From positions 5,987,001-6,051,000 of the forward strand of contig NZ_CP015136.1 of NCBI RefSeq assembly GCF_001618865.1: DNA of 64,000 nucleotides. The letters run 5' to 3'. Every line of letters starts with the position of its first letter. The first letter of the stretch is position 1. This document shows, in pieces, positions 1 to 7,843 of this stretch. The position numbers and the translations under genes were made by a program. Below the pieces are notes generated by a model, which saw nothing but the letters and a program-made list of their open reading frames with translations, did not search any database and was not told the DNA's origin. Origin of the DNA: Luteitalea pratensis (GTDB lineage Bacteria; Acidobacteriota; Vicinamibacteria; Vicinamibacterales; Vicinamibacteraceae).

Positions 1-1005
1 GGCATCAAGGTTGGCATCAACGGCTTCGGGCGCATCGGGCGCAACATCATGCGCGCCGCGATGGGCACCGGGAAGCTGGACTTCGTGGCGGTGAACGATC
101 TGACCGACACCAGGACGCTCGCGCACCTGCTCAAGTACGACTCGATCCTCGGCAACCTCGACGCCACGGTGGAGTCGGGCGACGGCTGGATCAGCGTCAA
201 CGGCGACAAGTTCCAGGTGCTCGCGCAGAAGGACCCGGCGCAACTGCCGTGGAAGGACCTCGGCGTCGAGGTCGTGTTCGAGGGCACCGGCATCTTCACC
301 AAGCGCGACGATGCGGCCAAGCACCTCGCGGCGGGCGCCAAGCGGGTGATCATCACGGCGCCGGCCACCGGCCCCGACGCGACGCTGCTGATGGGTGTCA
401 ACCACGAGACCTACGACCCGGCCAAGCACGTGATCGTGTCCAACGCGTCGTGCACGACCAACTGTCTCGCGCCGTTTGCCAAGGTGCTGCACGAGCAGTT
501 CGGCATCGTCAAGGGCTGGATGACGACCATCCACAGCTACACCAACGACCAGCAGTTGCTCGACCTGCCGCACAAGGACATGCGCCGGGCCCGTGCGGCC
601 GCGCTGTCGATGATCCCGACCACGACCGGCGCGGCCAAGGCGATGGGCGAGGTGATGCCTGCGCTGAAGGGCAAGCTGGACGGCATCTCGATGCGCGTGC
701 CGACGCCGAACGTCTCGGTGGTCGACCTCGCGGTGATCGTCGGCAAGAAGACGACTGCCGACGAAGTGAACGCGGCGTTCAGGGCGGCCGCCGCCGGCCC
801 GCTCAAGGGCATCCTCGCGGTCGAGGACGCCCCACTGGTGTCGATCGACTTCCGCAAGAACCCGAACAGCTCGATCATCGACTCGGCGTACACGAAGGTG
901 ATGGACGGCGACTTCGTGAAGGTGCTGAGCTGGTACGACAACGAGTGGGGCTACAGCAGCCGCTGTGTGGATCTCCTGAACTACATGGCGGGCAAGGGCC
1001 TGTAG
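1..1005 (+). CDS. gap: Glyceraldehyde-3-phosphate dehydrogenase (5' end cut by the window)
   Basis: Glycolytic and gluconeogenic enzyme that oxidises glyceraldehyde-3-phosphate with NAD and phosphate to 1,3-bisphosphoglycerate in the cytoplasm. The frame is open from base 1, where the first codons read [14 protein letters not shown], so only the start codon and perhaps one or two residues are missing. The Rossmann glycine motif lies at codons 5-13. The active-site stretch SNASCTTNC puts the catalytic cysteine at visible codon 151, the histidine motif TTIHSYT follows, and [11 protein letters not shown] sits near the C-terminus. At 334 visible codons the length is normal. The stop is separated from the pgk start by one base, so the two are translationally linked in a gap-pgk-tpiA operon. 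Confidence 0.97.
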   Translation, partial: GIKVGINGFGRIGRNIMRAAMGTGKLDFVAVNDLTDTRTLAHLLKYDSILGNLDATVESGDGWISVNGDKFQVLAQKDPAQLPWKDLGVEVVFEGTGIFTKRDDAAKHLAAGAKRVIITAPATGPDATLLMGVNHETYDPAKHVIVSNASCTTNCLAPFAKVLHEQFGIVKGWMTTIHSYTNDQQLLDLPHKDMRRARAAALSMIPTTTGAAKAMGEVMPALKGKLDGISMRVPTPNVSVVDLAVIVGKKTTADEVNAAFRAAAAGPLKGILAVEDAPLVSIDFRKNPNSSIIDSAYTKVMDGDFVKVLSWYDNEWGYSSRCVDLLNYMAGKGL

Positions 1006-1006
1006 G

Positions 1007-2194
1007 ATGGCCAAGCGTTCCATCACGGATCTGGATCTGAAGGGGCGGCGGGTGTTCATCCGCGTCGACTTCAACGTGCCGATCAAGAACGGGCAGATCA
1101 CCGACGATACGCGGATCCAGTCGTCGCTGCCGACCATCCGGTACGCGCTCGAACAGGGCGCGACCGTGATCCTGGCGTCGCACCTCGGCCGGCCGAAGGG
1201 CAAGCCGAACCCGGAGTTCACACTGCAGCCGGTCGCCGATCGGCTGTCGGCGCTCCTCGGGCAGCCGGTCGGCTTCGCGTCCGATTGCGTCGGTGCACCG
1301 GCGGCCGACGCGGTGGCGAAGGCGGGCGCCCCGGGCGTGGTGTTGCTCGAGAACCTGCGCTTTCACGCCGAGGAAGAGGCCAACGATCCCGCGTTCGCGA
1401 AGCAGCTGGCCGCGCTTGCCGACGTCTACGTGAACGACGCGTTCGGCTCGGCGCACCGCGCGCACGCGTCAACGGAAGGCATCGTTGCGTTCGTGCCCGA
1501 GGCGGCCGCAGGGCTGCTGATGGCCAATGAAGTGGCCTATATGGGCAAGGCGCTCAGCGACCCCGAGCGGCCGTTCGTGGCCGTGCTCGGCGGCGCCAAG
1601 GTCAGCGACAAGCTCGAGGTCATCCAGAACCTGCTCCCCAAGGTCGACGCGCTCGTCATTGGCGGCGCCATGGCCTACACGTTCCTCAAGGCGGCCGGCC
1701 TCGACGTCGGCAAGTCGCTCGTGGAGGCCGACCTCGTCGACACCGCGCGCCACCTGAAGGCGCAGGCCGACGCGCGCGGCCTGACGCTGGCGTTGCCCGA
1801 AGATCACGTGGTGGCCGAGGCGCTGTCGGCAGACGTGCCCTCGGAGACGCTCGCCGTCGACGACGCCGCGATCGGCGCCCGCATGGGCCTGGACATCGGC
1901 CCGAAGACGGCCGCCCGGTATGCCGAGATCATCCGCAATGCGAAGACGGTGGTCTGGAACGGCCCGATGGGCGTGTTCGAGATCCCCGCATTCGCCAACG
2001 GCACCAACACCGTGGCGCAAGCTGTCGCGAACGTGGAAGGCATCACGATCATCGGCGGCGGCGACTCGATCTCCGCCGTCCACAAAGCTGGTGTGACCGA
2101 CCGGATCAGTCACATCTCCACCGGCGGGGGCGCAAGCCTCGAGTTCCTGGGGGGCAGGACGCTGCCGGGAGTTGCGGTGTTGCCAGAGAAATAG
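1007..2194 (+). CDS. pgk: Phosphoglycerate kinase
   Basis: Transfers phosphate from 1,3-bisphosphoglycerate to ADP in glycolysis and runs in reverse in gluconeogenesis. It is a 395-residue cytoplasmic monomer of normal family length. The N-terminal substrate-binding motif RVDFNVP is near residue 22, LLENLRFH is in the N-domain, and the nucleotide-binding GGGDSISAV and the terminal [11 protein letters not shown] motifs are present. The ATG is one base after the gap stop, which fixes the start. A 250-bp repeat-rich spacer separates it from tpiA, longer than is usual inside this operon. Confidence 0.97.
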   Translation: MAKRSITDLDLKGRRVFIRVDFNVPIKNGQITDDTRIQSSLPTIRYALEQGATVILASHLGRPKGKPNPEFTLQPVADRLSALLGQPVGFASDCVGAPAADAVAKAGAPGVVLLENLRFHAEEEANDPAFAKQLAALADVYVNDAFGSAHRAHASTEGIVAFVPEAAAGLLMANEVAYMGKALSDPERPFVAVLGGAKVSDKLEVIQNLLPKVDALVIGGAMAYTFLKAAGLDVGKSLVEADLVDTARHLKAQADARGLTLALPEDHVVAEALSADVPSETLAVDDAAIGARMGLDIGPKTAARYAEIIRNAKTVVWNGPMGVFEIPAFANGTNTVAQAVANVEGITIIGGGDSISAVHKAGVTDRISHISTGGGASLEFLGGRTLPGVAVLPEK

Positions 2195-2199
2195 CACCT

Positions 2200-2435
2200 G
2201 AACAAGGGACAAGGGACGGGGAAGAAGTCACAAGGGCGTCAAGGGACAAGGGACAGGGCTGAAGGCTCAAGGCACACGGCACGGCCCCGTCCGCGACTTC
2301 CCGTCTCGCACTCCCGTTGACCTCGTCGGTCGACGAGTACAGTGTTGCCTGGTGCTTGTTCGGCTTGTTGCTTCGTCCCTTGTCGCTTGTCCCTTGATTA
2401 CCTTCTGACTTGTTCGTTCTCCCTTGTCCCTTGGA
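2200..2435. repeat. Heptamer CAAGGGA repeats, direct on one side and inverted on the other
   Basis: The pgk-tpiA spacer contains tandem CAAGGGA units around 2203-2216 and 2238-2256. The reverse complement TCCCTTG occurs at about 2376-2396 and 2420-2433. The two clusters face each other, so a transcript could fold into a long imperfect hairpin within the operon. It has no coding potential in either strand that I recognise. It could be an intergenic repeat element or an attenuator/RNA-stability structure; no family assignment is possible from sequence alone. Confidence 0.7.
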
Positions 2436-2445
2436 CTGATTTCTC

Positions 2446-3201
2446 ATGCGCACTCCTCTCGTCGCCGGTAACTGGAAGATGTTCAAGGGGGCCGCGGAAG
2501 CCGTGGCCTACGCGAAGGTGTTCCGCGCGCTGGCCAAGGACCTGACCACGGTGGAGCTCGTGATCGCGCCCCCGTTCACGGCCGTGCACGGTGTCGCGGA
2601 TGCGCTGCGCAACTCGGGCATCGCGACCGCCGGACAGGACTGCCACTGGGAGAAGGACGGGGCTTTCACAGGTGCCGTCAGCGCGCCGATGCTGAAGGAA
2701 GCGGGGGCCGAACTGGTCATCCTCGGCCACTCGGAACGGCGCCGCGTCTTCGGCGACACGGACGCGGACGTGACACGGAAGATCCACGCGGCCTACGCCG
2801 CCGGCCTGGCGCCGATTGCGTGTGTCGGCGAGACCCTCGAAGAACGCGAGGCTTCACGGACGTTCGAGGTGCTCGATACGCAGCTGAAGGCCGTGATCGA
2901 TGGCGTCTCGGGCGAGCAGTTCGCCCAGATGGTCATCGCCTACGAACCGGTCTGGGCAATCGGCACCGGCCGGAACGCGACCCCCGAACAGGCGCAGGAA
3001 GCCCATGCGCACATCCGCGGCCGTCTGCGCGCCTGGCTCGGCGCAGACGCCGCCGACAAGTGCCAGATCCTCTACGGCGGCAGCGTCAAGCCCGACAACG
3101 CCCGCGCCATCCTGCAGCAACCCGATGTCGACGGCGCGCTCGTCGGCGGCGCGAGCCTGGACCCGCACGGGTTCTTCACCATCGCCTCGGCGGCGCGCTA
3201 G
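2446..3201 (+). CDS. tpiA: Triose-phosphate isomerase
   Basis: Interconverts dihydroxyacetone phosphate and glyceraldehyde-3-phosphate. The protein is a 251-residue TIM barrel, normal length. The N-terminal NWKM carries the active-site lysine, the electrophilic histidine is in ILGHSERR, the catalytic glutamate is in AYEPVWAIGTG, and phosphate-binding GGS is in LYGGSVKPDN. It is third in the gap-pgk-tpiA order. The gene ends 31 bp before the stop of the convergent membrane-protein gene. Confidence 0.97.
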   Translation: MRTPLVAGNWKMFKGAAEAVAYAKVFRALAKDLTTVELVIAPPFTAVHGVADALRNSGIATAGQDCHWEKDGAFTGAVSAPMLKEAGAELVILGHSERRRVFGDTDADVTRKIHAAYAAGLAPIACVGETLEEREASRTFEVLDTQLKAVIDGVSGEQFAQMVIAYEPVWAIGTGRNATPEQAQEAHAHIRGRLRAWLGADAADKCQILYGGSVKPDNARAILQQPDVDGALVGGASLDPHGFFTIASAAR

Positions 3202-3232
3202 CGGCCGCGATGGCCTGCTGACGAGCGGGATC

Positions 3233-4978
3233 CTACCGGAACATCACGCTCTTCACGACGATCCCGTAGTGCCGTGCGTCGCCGCGCCCGCGGCGCCGCG
3301 CGTCGGGCGTCACGAATCGCAGCCGATTCACGCCGTCGCGCACGCTGCCGGCGGGCAGCGGCAGCGTCACCATCGACATCGCCGTATCGAACGTGTGCTC
3401 GAACAACACCACTTCGTTCAGTTCGATCCGCAACGCCTGCCGACCGTTCGTCCCGAACGACACCGACACGTCCGACAGCGGCGAGACGCGAGGCATGGCC
3501 GCGAAGCGCAGTTCGGCGACCTGCAGGAGGGTCCACCGTCCCTCGTCGCGCATGCGGTCGAAGCCCACCGCGTCGAAGACCTCGTTGTCGGGCCCCAGGG
3601 CGGCCTCGAGTCGCACGAGCGGCAGTTCGCCTGTCGGGGGATGGCGCTCGAAGTACGCGACCAGACGAGCGCGGTGCCGCGGCGCGCTGTGCAGGAATTG
3701 CGGGAACCGCCAGTCGAAACGCGTCCACGAATCGGTGTCGATCGACGGCTCGACGTTCCAGTGCTGCACCCAGGGGTTGTACAGTCCCTGTGCGACGTGC
3801 ACCCATCCCGAGAAGAGCGCCGTCGTCGCCAGCACCGCCACGCCGATCCAGGCCGCGCCGCGCGGCCGGCGCACCGGCCAGGCGCGCAGCGTCAGCAGGA
3901 AGACGCCCGGCAGGGCGTCGGCGAGCAGCCGGGGCCCGAAGCAGCCGCCGCCCCACCACATCTCCCACCGGGACAGCGCCGCGACCAGCGTGAGCGGCCA
4001 GAGGAGCGCCACCAGCAGCCAGCCGGGGCCGAGCGGCCACTCGCGCCGGGACAGCGACCAGGTGGCCCACACACCGAGCAACACTGGCGAGAACACCAGC
4101 CAGCCGCGCGACGGGCTGACGAGCAGCCCGGCGAGCCCCGTGGCCGTGAACGCGCCGCCCGACATCCCCATGCGGTAGTACGGCGGCAGCAGTTCACCGA
4201 ACTCGCGCCAGCTGAAGATGGCAAACAGCGCGAGCAGTGTCGCGCCGACGGTTCCGGCCGACATGGCCGCACGACGGTCGCGCCAAGCCACCCACCCTAG
4301 GGTGGCCATCGCGAAGACCGCCATCGTCGGCCGACAGAGATACGCGGCAAACAACGTCACGCCCAGCCACGCCCAGCGGAGGCGCGCGCCAGCGACCTCG
4401 GCGGCCGTCACGAGATCGATGGCCACCAGAGCCAGCAGGATGGCCGCCGTGTGGGACCAGAGCGCTGCCCCGGCGACGCTCGCGAGCGACGTGCCGCCCC
4501 AGAACACCACCGTGCAGGCCAGCGCCGGGCCAAATGGCAGCAGGCGGCGGCCGATCCGCAACAGCAGCCAGGCCGTGAGGACGGCGCACGCCACCACGAG
4601 GCGGTGCTGGATGCGGACTTCGGTGTCTGGATCGACAACGTCGGCGCCGAAGGCGTGAGCGAGTGCGACCCACGGCGTGGCGAGAAGCGACGTGCCGAGC
4701 GGGTAGACGTAGTACTGGTGCCCGCCGCGCTCGAACATGCGATAGCCGAGGCGCTGGTCGAGGTGCGACACGCCCAGCGCGTCGAGCCGCACGGTGCCGT
4801 GCAGGGCCATCGCCCTGGACGTCAGGAGGGTGCCGAAGGGATCGCTGCCGCGGGCCGCACGCACGTCGGCGGCCCACGTCGCCAGCGCGACCATGACCAG
4901 GAAGAGGGCAGTCAGCGCGGCCTGCGATCGGGTGAGCGGCGGCAGGCGCGGTTCGGGCACGCGGCCGGAGAGTAGCAC
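3233..4978 (-). CDS. Polytopic membrane protein, GT-C/PMT-glycosyltransferase-like
   Basis: The product is 581 residues with a GTG start; an in-frame GTG six codons later is an alternative. One hydrophobic segment lies near residues 18-38, then a periplasmic-type loop, then about nine to eleven further hydrophobic segments up to about residue 390. A beta-rich soluble tail of roughly 170 residues follows. A first long extracytoplasmic loop followed by many membrane spans is the layout of lipid-linked sugar (GT-C) transferases, but I see no clear catalytic DD or DE motif, so the transferase assignment is inference. It is convergent with tpiA and divergent from secG, interrupting the usual tpiA-secG order. 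Confidence 0.6.
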   Translation of the reverse strand: MLLSGRVPEPRLPPLTRSQAALTALFLVMVALATWAADVRAARGSDPFGTLLTSRAMALHGTVRLDALGVSHLDQRLGYRMFERGGHQYYVYPLGTSLLATPWVALAHAFGADVVDPDTEVRIQHRLVVACAVLTAWLLLRIGRRLLPFGPALACTVVFWGGTSLASVAGAALWSHTAAILLALVAIDLVTAAEVAGARLRWAWLGVTLFAAYLCRPTMAVFAMATLGWVAWRDRRAAMSAGTVGATLLALFAIFSWREFGELLPPYYRMGMSGGAFTATGLAGLLVSPSRGWLVFSPVLLGVWATWSLSRREWPLGPGWLLVALLWPLTLVAALSRWEMWWGGGCFGPRLLADALPGVFLLTLRAWPVRRPRGAAWIGVAVLATTALFSGWVHVAQGLYNPWVQHWNVEPSIDTDSWTRFDWRFPQFLHSAPRHRARLVAYFERHPPTGELPLVRLEAALGPDNEVFDAVGFDRMRDEGRWTLLQVAELRFAAMPRVSPLSDVSVSFGTNGRQALRIELNEVVLFEHTFDTAMSMVTLPLPAGSVRDGVNRLRFVTPDARRRGRGDARHYGIVVKSVMFR

Positions 4979-4996
4979 GCTGCGTGGAGGCCGTTG

Positions 4997-5002
4997 TATA
5001 CT
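4997..5002 (+). promoter_or_regulatory. Possible -10 element of secG giving a leaderless transcript
   Basis: TATACT at this site matches five of six consensus -10 bases. It ends eight bases before the secG ATG, so transcription would start at or next to the start codon. No convincing -35 hexamer is seen 17 bp upstream. Confidence 0.4.
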
Positions 5003-5010
5003 GGGTCGTT

Positions 5011-5487
5011 ATGCTGTACTGGCTCATTGTCACCATCTACGTGGTCGTCTGTATGCTCTTGCTGCTGGCGGTCCTGCTGCAGCAGGGCAAGGGTGGCGAC
5101 ATTGCCGCGGCATTTGGCGGCGGCGGTGGTTCGGCCGCATTCGGCGCTCGCCAGGGCGCGACGGTCCTGTCGAAGGCCTCGGCAATCCTCGGGGGCTTGT
5201 TCATGGTGGGCGCGCTCGGCCTTGCCATCGTCGGCACGCGCGGGCCGAGCTCGGTCATGAGCGGCGTGCCTGGCGCGGCCCCGGCTTTGCCCAAGACGCT
5301 ACCCAAGGCTCCGACGAACCCCTCGGCGACGACCAACCCGGCGCCGACGCAGACGCCCGTGGCCCCGGCGCCTGGCGTGCCGGCCGCAGGCGCGGCGGCA
5401 CCCAAGTCGGATGCCCCGGCGACGGTCGCCCCGGCCCCCGAGCAGGCCAAGGCGCCGGCAGCCGGCAGCGAGCCGAAGAAGCAGTAA
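5011..5487 (+). CDS. secG: Preprotein translocase subunit SecG
   Basis: Small inner-membrane subunit of SecYEG that supports protein export. The first 25 residues form one membrane span, followed by QQGKGGD and a glycine-rich loop (FGGGGGSAAFG), then a second span at about residues 55-75. This is the canonical SecG hairpin. A long Ala/Pro-rich tail extends the protein to 158 residues, longer than the about 75-110 residues typical of the family. The ATG at 5011 is chosen because the hydrophobic span follows at once; an upstream in-frame ATG at 4984 would add nine residues. It lies just before tRNA-Leu, as is common after tpiA. Confidence 0.9.
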   Translation: MLYWLIVTIYVVVCMLLLLAVLLQQGKGGDIAAAFGGGGGSAAFGARQGATVLSKASAILGGLFMVGALGLAIVGTRGPSSVMSGVPGAAPALPKTLPKAPTNPSATTNPAPTQTPVAPAPGVPAAGAAAPKSDAPATVAPAPEQAKAPAAGSEPKKQ

Positions 5488-5538
5488 GGCCGCACTCCGG
5501 CGACGGCCGGTCGGCTTCCCTCGAACACGCGGACCTGC

Positions 5539-5544
5539 TATAGT
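5539..5544 (+). promoter_or_regulatory. -10 element of the tRNA-Leu promoter
   Basis: TATAGT lies 53 bp before the mature tRNA 5' end in the secG-tRNA gap. The -35 region is poorly conserved. Confidence 0.45.
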
Positions 5545-5597
5545 CCGTGGTTCTGTCGACCTTGCAGGGGACGGCAAGCGAACGACAACTACCGCAC

Positions 5598-5684
5598 GCG
5601 GAAGTGGCGGAATTGGCAGACGCACCAGCTTGAGGGGCTGGCGGGAGCAATCTCGTAGGGGTTCGAGTCCCCTCTTCCGCACCA
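5598..5684 (+). tRNA. tRNA-Leu (anticodon GAG)
   Basis: The acceptor stem GCGGAAG pairs perfectly with CTTCCGC. The anticodon arm is CCAGC / GCTGG enclosing TTGAGGG, which gives GAG and reads CUC/CUU leucine codons. The long variable arm marks a class II tRNA. The T arm contains GTTCGAGTC, and the 3' CCA is encoded (5682-5684). The length is 87 nt. The stretch that follows has no recognisable gene. Confidence 0.97.
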
Positions 5685-6795
5685 TCATCTAACCCGTTGC
5701 AATCGCTGGACTCCGAGGCGGCCTCGCCTCGCGGTCCATGTCCCGCCTCAGACGCTGGACATGGGTCCATGTGCAACGGTTGTGCAACGCGTGCCCGGGC
5801 GGCGCGATGCTCCTCCATCTGCTGCATGGCCAGGTGCAGGCTGCGGCCCTGGATGTTGAGGTAGTGTGTGCCCCAGCGGGTGAGGCCCGGCGGCCGCGAG
5901 GAGCCGCGTCTCTGGTACGCATCTGCTCGAAGCGCTTCGCCCGCGGGTCTCGGCCTCGACGCGGTCCTCGTCGCGGTCGATCTCGTGCTCGAGAGCGGCC
6001 GCCCGAGCGCGGACCACGCAAGTTTGTCCAGGATGCGATGCACCGCCGATCGAGCCGCGGGCGCGGCCTGATGCTGCTCTCGCCGCTCGAGTGCGCGCTG
6101 CACGCAGGATTGCGCTGCATACGTAGTCGATGCGGGCCCCATGAAGACTCCACTGGCGCCGCAACGGACCTGGTCCCAGAGTCTGTGCGTTCTCGCGAGA
6201 CCGCATCGAGCGCGGCATAAGAAGCCGGCTACCCCCACCGGCGCCTACCCGTGAAGTTCAGAGCAATCGAGGCCGTGGCGGCAACAAACTTGCACGTCCA
6301 GACGCGGGCTTCTCCCAAGACCTGCGAGGAACACCATGGGCCAAGACCGAGCAAGCGCCAGCGGAGCCCGTGCCGACCTCACGCGCGATCTGCCGCTGGA
6401 AGACGTGCCCGCTGGTTTCATTCATCTCGCGCACCAGACTGACGTGCTCGAGGACACGGGCACACCGACCGGCTCGTCTGCCACACCGCGTACTCTTGCC
6501 GGTCAGGACGAAGCGCAGCTCAGGGATCTCGCCGAACTGGCGATGCGCCGAGCGTCACCGTACAACCTGCGCTTCCGTGCGAGACGCGCTGGTCGTGTCC
6601 CTTCAAGTGGTGGAGATTGATCGGCGTCGTTTCGTGAGTGTGTGCGTACAACGCCAGAGTCTCCATGATTGCCTCGCGCGACAGCGCTGGCCAGCCCGCT
6701 TCGGCGGTTTGTGATGTATAGCCCCTGATCTCCAGCGGCCGATCTCGGTAGCGAGGACATCTTCGCAGGCAGGTCTTGGAGCGCCGGCGCGAATG
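5685..6795. other. 1.1-kb stretch without a recognisable gene, downstream of tRNA-Leu
   Basis: Several long open frames exist on both strands, but none shows family motifs, a convincing ribosome site or start. The longest one also runs antisense through the tRNA, the usual sign of a spurious frame in GC-rich DNA. The place immediately 3' of a tRNA-Leu is a common integration site, so degraded mobile DNA is possible, but I cannot identify an integrase remnant or a repeat of the tRNA 3' end inside it. Confidence 0.5.
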
Positions 6796-6829
6796 AAGGC
6801 CGTCCCAGCATCTCGGGACGGCCTTTTCG
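6796..6829 (-). terminator. Strong hairpin terminator downstream of the low-complexity secreted protein gene
   Basis: An 11-bp perfect stem (AAGGCCGTCCC with GGGACGGCCTT) closes an 8-nt loop. On the plus strand it is followed by TTTTCG, on the minus strand by TTCATTC. It lies 16 bp after the stop of the minus-strand gene that ends at 6845. It may work in both directions. Confidence 0.75.
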
Positions 6830-6844
6830 TATTCCCGCGCCGCG

Positions 6845-7624
6845 CTACTTACAGGTCGAGGCGATCATCTTCAGATTGGCTACGCGCAGCGTGCCGGCAA
6901 GCCCTGTTTGCGAGGCCGTGGCACCCATGCTGGCCGTGCCGCCCGGAGCACCGGCCGCACCGCCAGCTGCGCCGCTACCCGTGCTCCCGCTGCCGGACGT
7001 ACCAGGGCCGGCGTACCCGCTGCTGCCACTGCCGCCACCGGTGGCGCCGGCGCCGGTCGTCGCTGTGCCACCAGTCGCGCCCGACTGCGACGTTCCGGAG
7101 CTGCGTGCGGAAGTCGACGTCAGCGAGCCTGTGACCTCGATTTCGTGACCGACGTGCTTGGACAAGTCTGTCGAGGTATCAGCCATCAGGTGATAGACCT
7201 TGCCTCCCTGCTGGCCTGCTCCGCTCACGCGCAAGATGTACCCACCGCCAGCCCCAGCCGAGGCTGCATATCCAGCGGTGCGACCAGCGCCCGCGTCCTG
7301 TCCGCTCTGCGCGGTGGCGCCCTGGGTCCCTGCGGTCGCGCCGGTGCTGCCGGCCGCTCCGGTGCTGCCCGTGCTGGTGCTGCCTGTCGCCGTGCTTCCG
7401 GTGCTACTGGTAGTGGACGCGGCACTGCTCGGGGACGTGCCTTGGCTGCTCGTCGAGCTCGTGCTCGTGCCCGACTGGAGGCACCCTTGCAGCGTGGTTT
7501 GTTGAGCTTTGGAAGGCTCAGCCCCTGCGGTCGGGGACGAGGTCGATGCACCCTGCTGTTGAGCCAGGGCCGTCATGCTTGCCGCCACGGTAAATGCGGT
7601 CACAAAGTGGAATGTGCGCTTCAT
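6845..7624 (-). CDS. Secreted Ser/Thr/Gly/Ala-rich protein with a split conserved core
   Basis: 259 residues with an N-terminal Sec signal (MKRTFHFVTAFTVAASMTALA). The ribosome site GGAGGA is correctly spaced before the ATG. Two low-complexity Ser/Thr/Gly tracts (about 50-110 and 178-235) interrupt conserved-looking pieces: LQGCLQSG, YILRVSG, KHVGHEIEVTG and the C-terminal LRVANLKMIASTC. The GCL and HVGH.VEVTG pattern is one I associate with small secreted beta-barrel proteins of Acidobacteriota; no enzymatic role is known to me. The two cysteines could form a disulfide across the core. It is monocistronic with a strong terminator. Confidence 0.7.
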   Translation of the reverse strand: MKRTFHFVTAFTVAASMTALAQQQGASTSSPTAGAEPSKAQQTTLQGCLQSGTSTSSTSSQGTSPSSAASTTSSTGSTATGSTSTGSTGAAGSTGATAGTQGATAQSGQDAGAGRTAGYAASAGAGGGYILRVSGAGQQGGKVYHLMADTSTDLSKHVGHEIEVTGSLTSTSARSSGTSQSGATGGTATTGAGATGGGSGSSGYAGPGTSGSGSTGSGAAGGAAGAPGGTASMGATASQTGLAGTLRVANLKMIASTCK

Positions 7625-7843
7625 GCTTTTCCTCCGTCGTCGTGCAATGGGTCAGGCCGTGCGAGCGACTCCTCGGCCGGCTGTCCACGGCGAGCCAAGG
7701 CGCTTGCATATGCCTGTGCCCAAAGCAAGAAGTGAACCGCGCCTGCATGCCGACACGTGGGTGACGTTAAAAGCCGGAAAGGGTAGAGGAAAAACCCGTA
7801 GAGAGGTCGCTCCGGCGTAAGCCTCAGCGGCGCCCGGGTGTCT

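Noticed and set aside
3198-4070. Long minus-strand open frame overlapping the membrane-protein gene
   Set aside because: It lies in another frame of a gene with clear membrane spans, is Arg/Ala/Gly-rich and has no family motif; a GC-rich shadow frame.
5299-5688. Minus-strand frame through tRNA-Leu (RGLEPLRDC)
   Set aside because: It is antisense to tRNA-Leu and secG.
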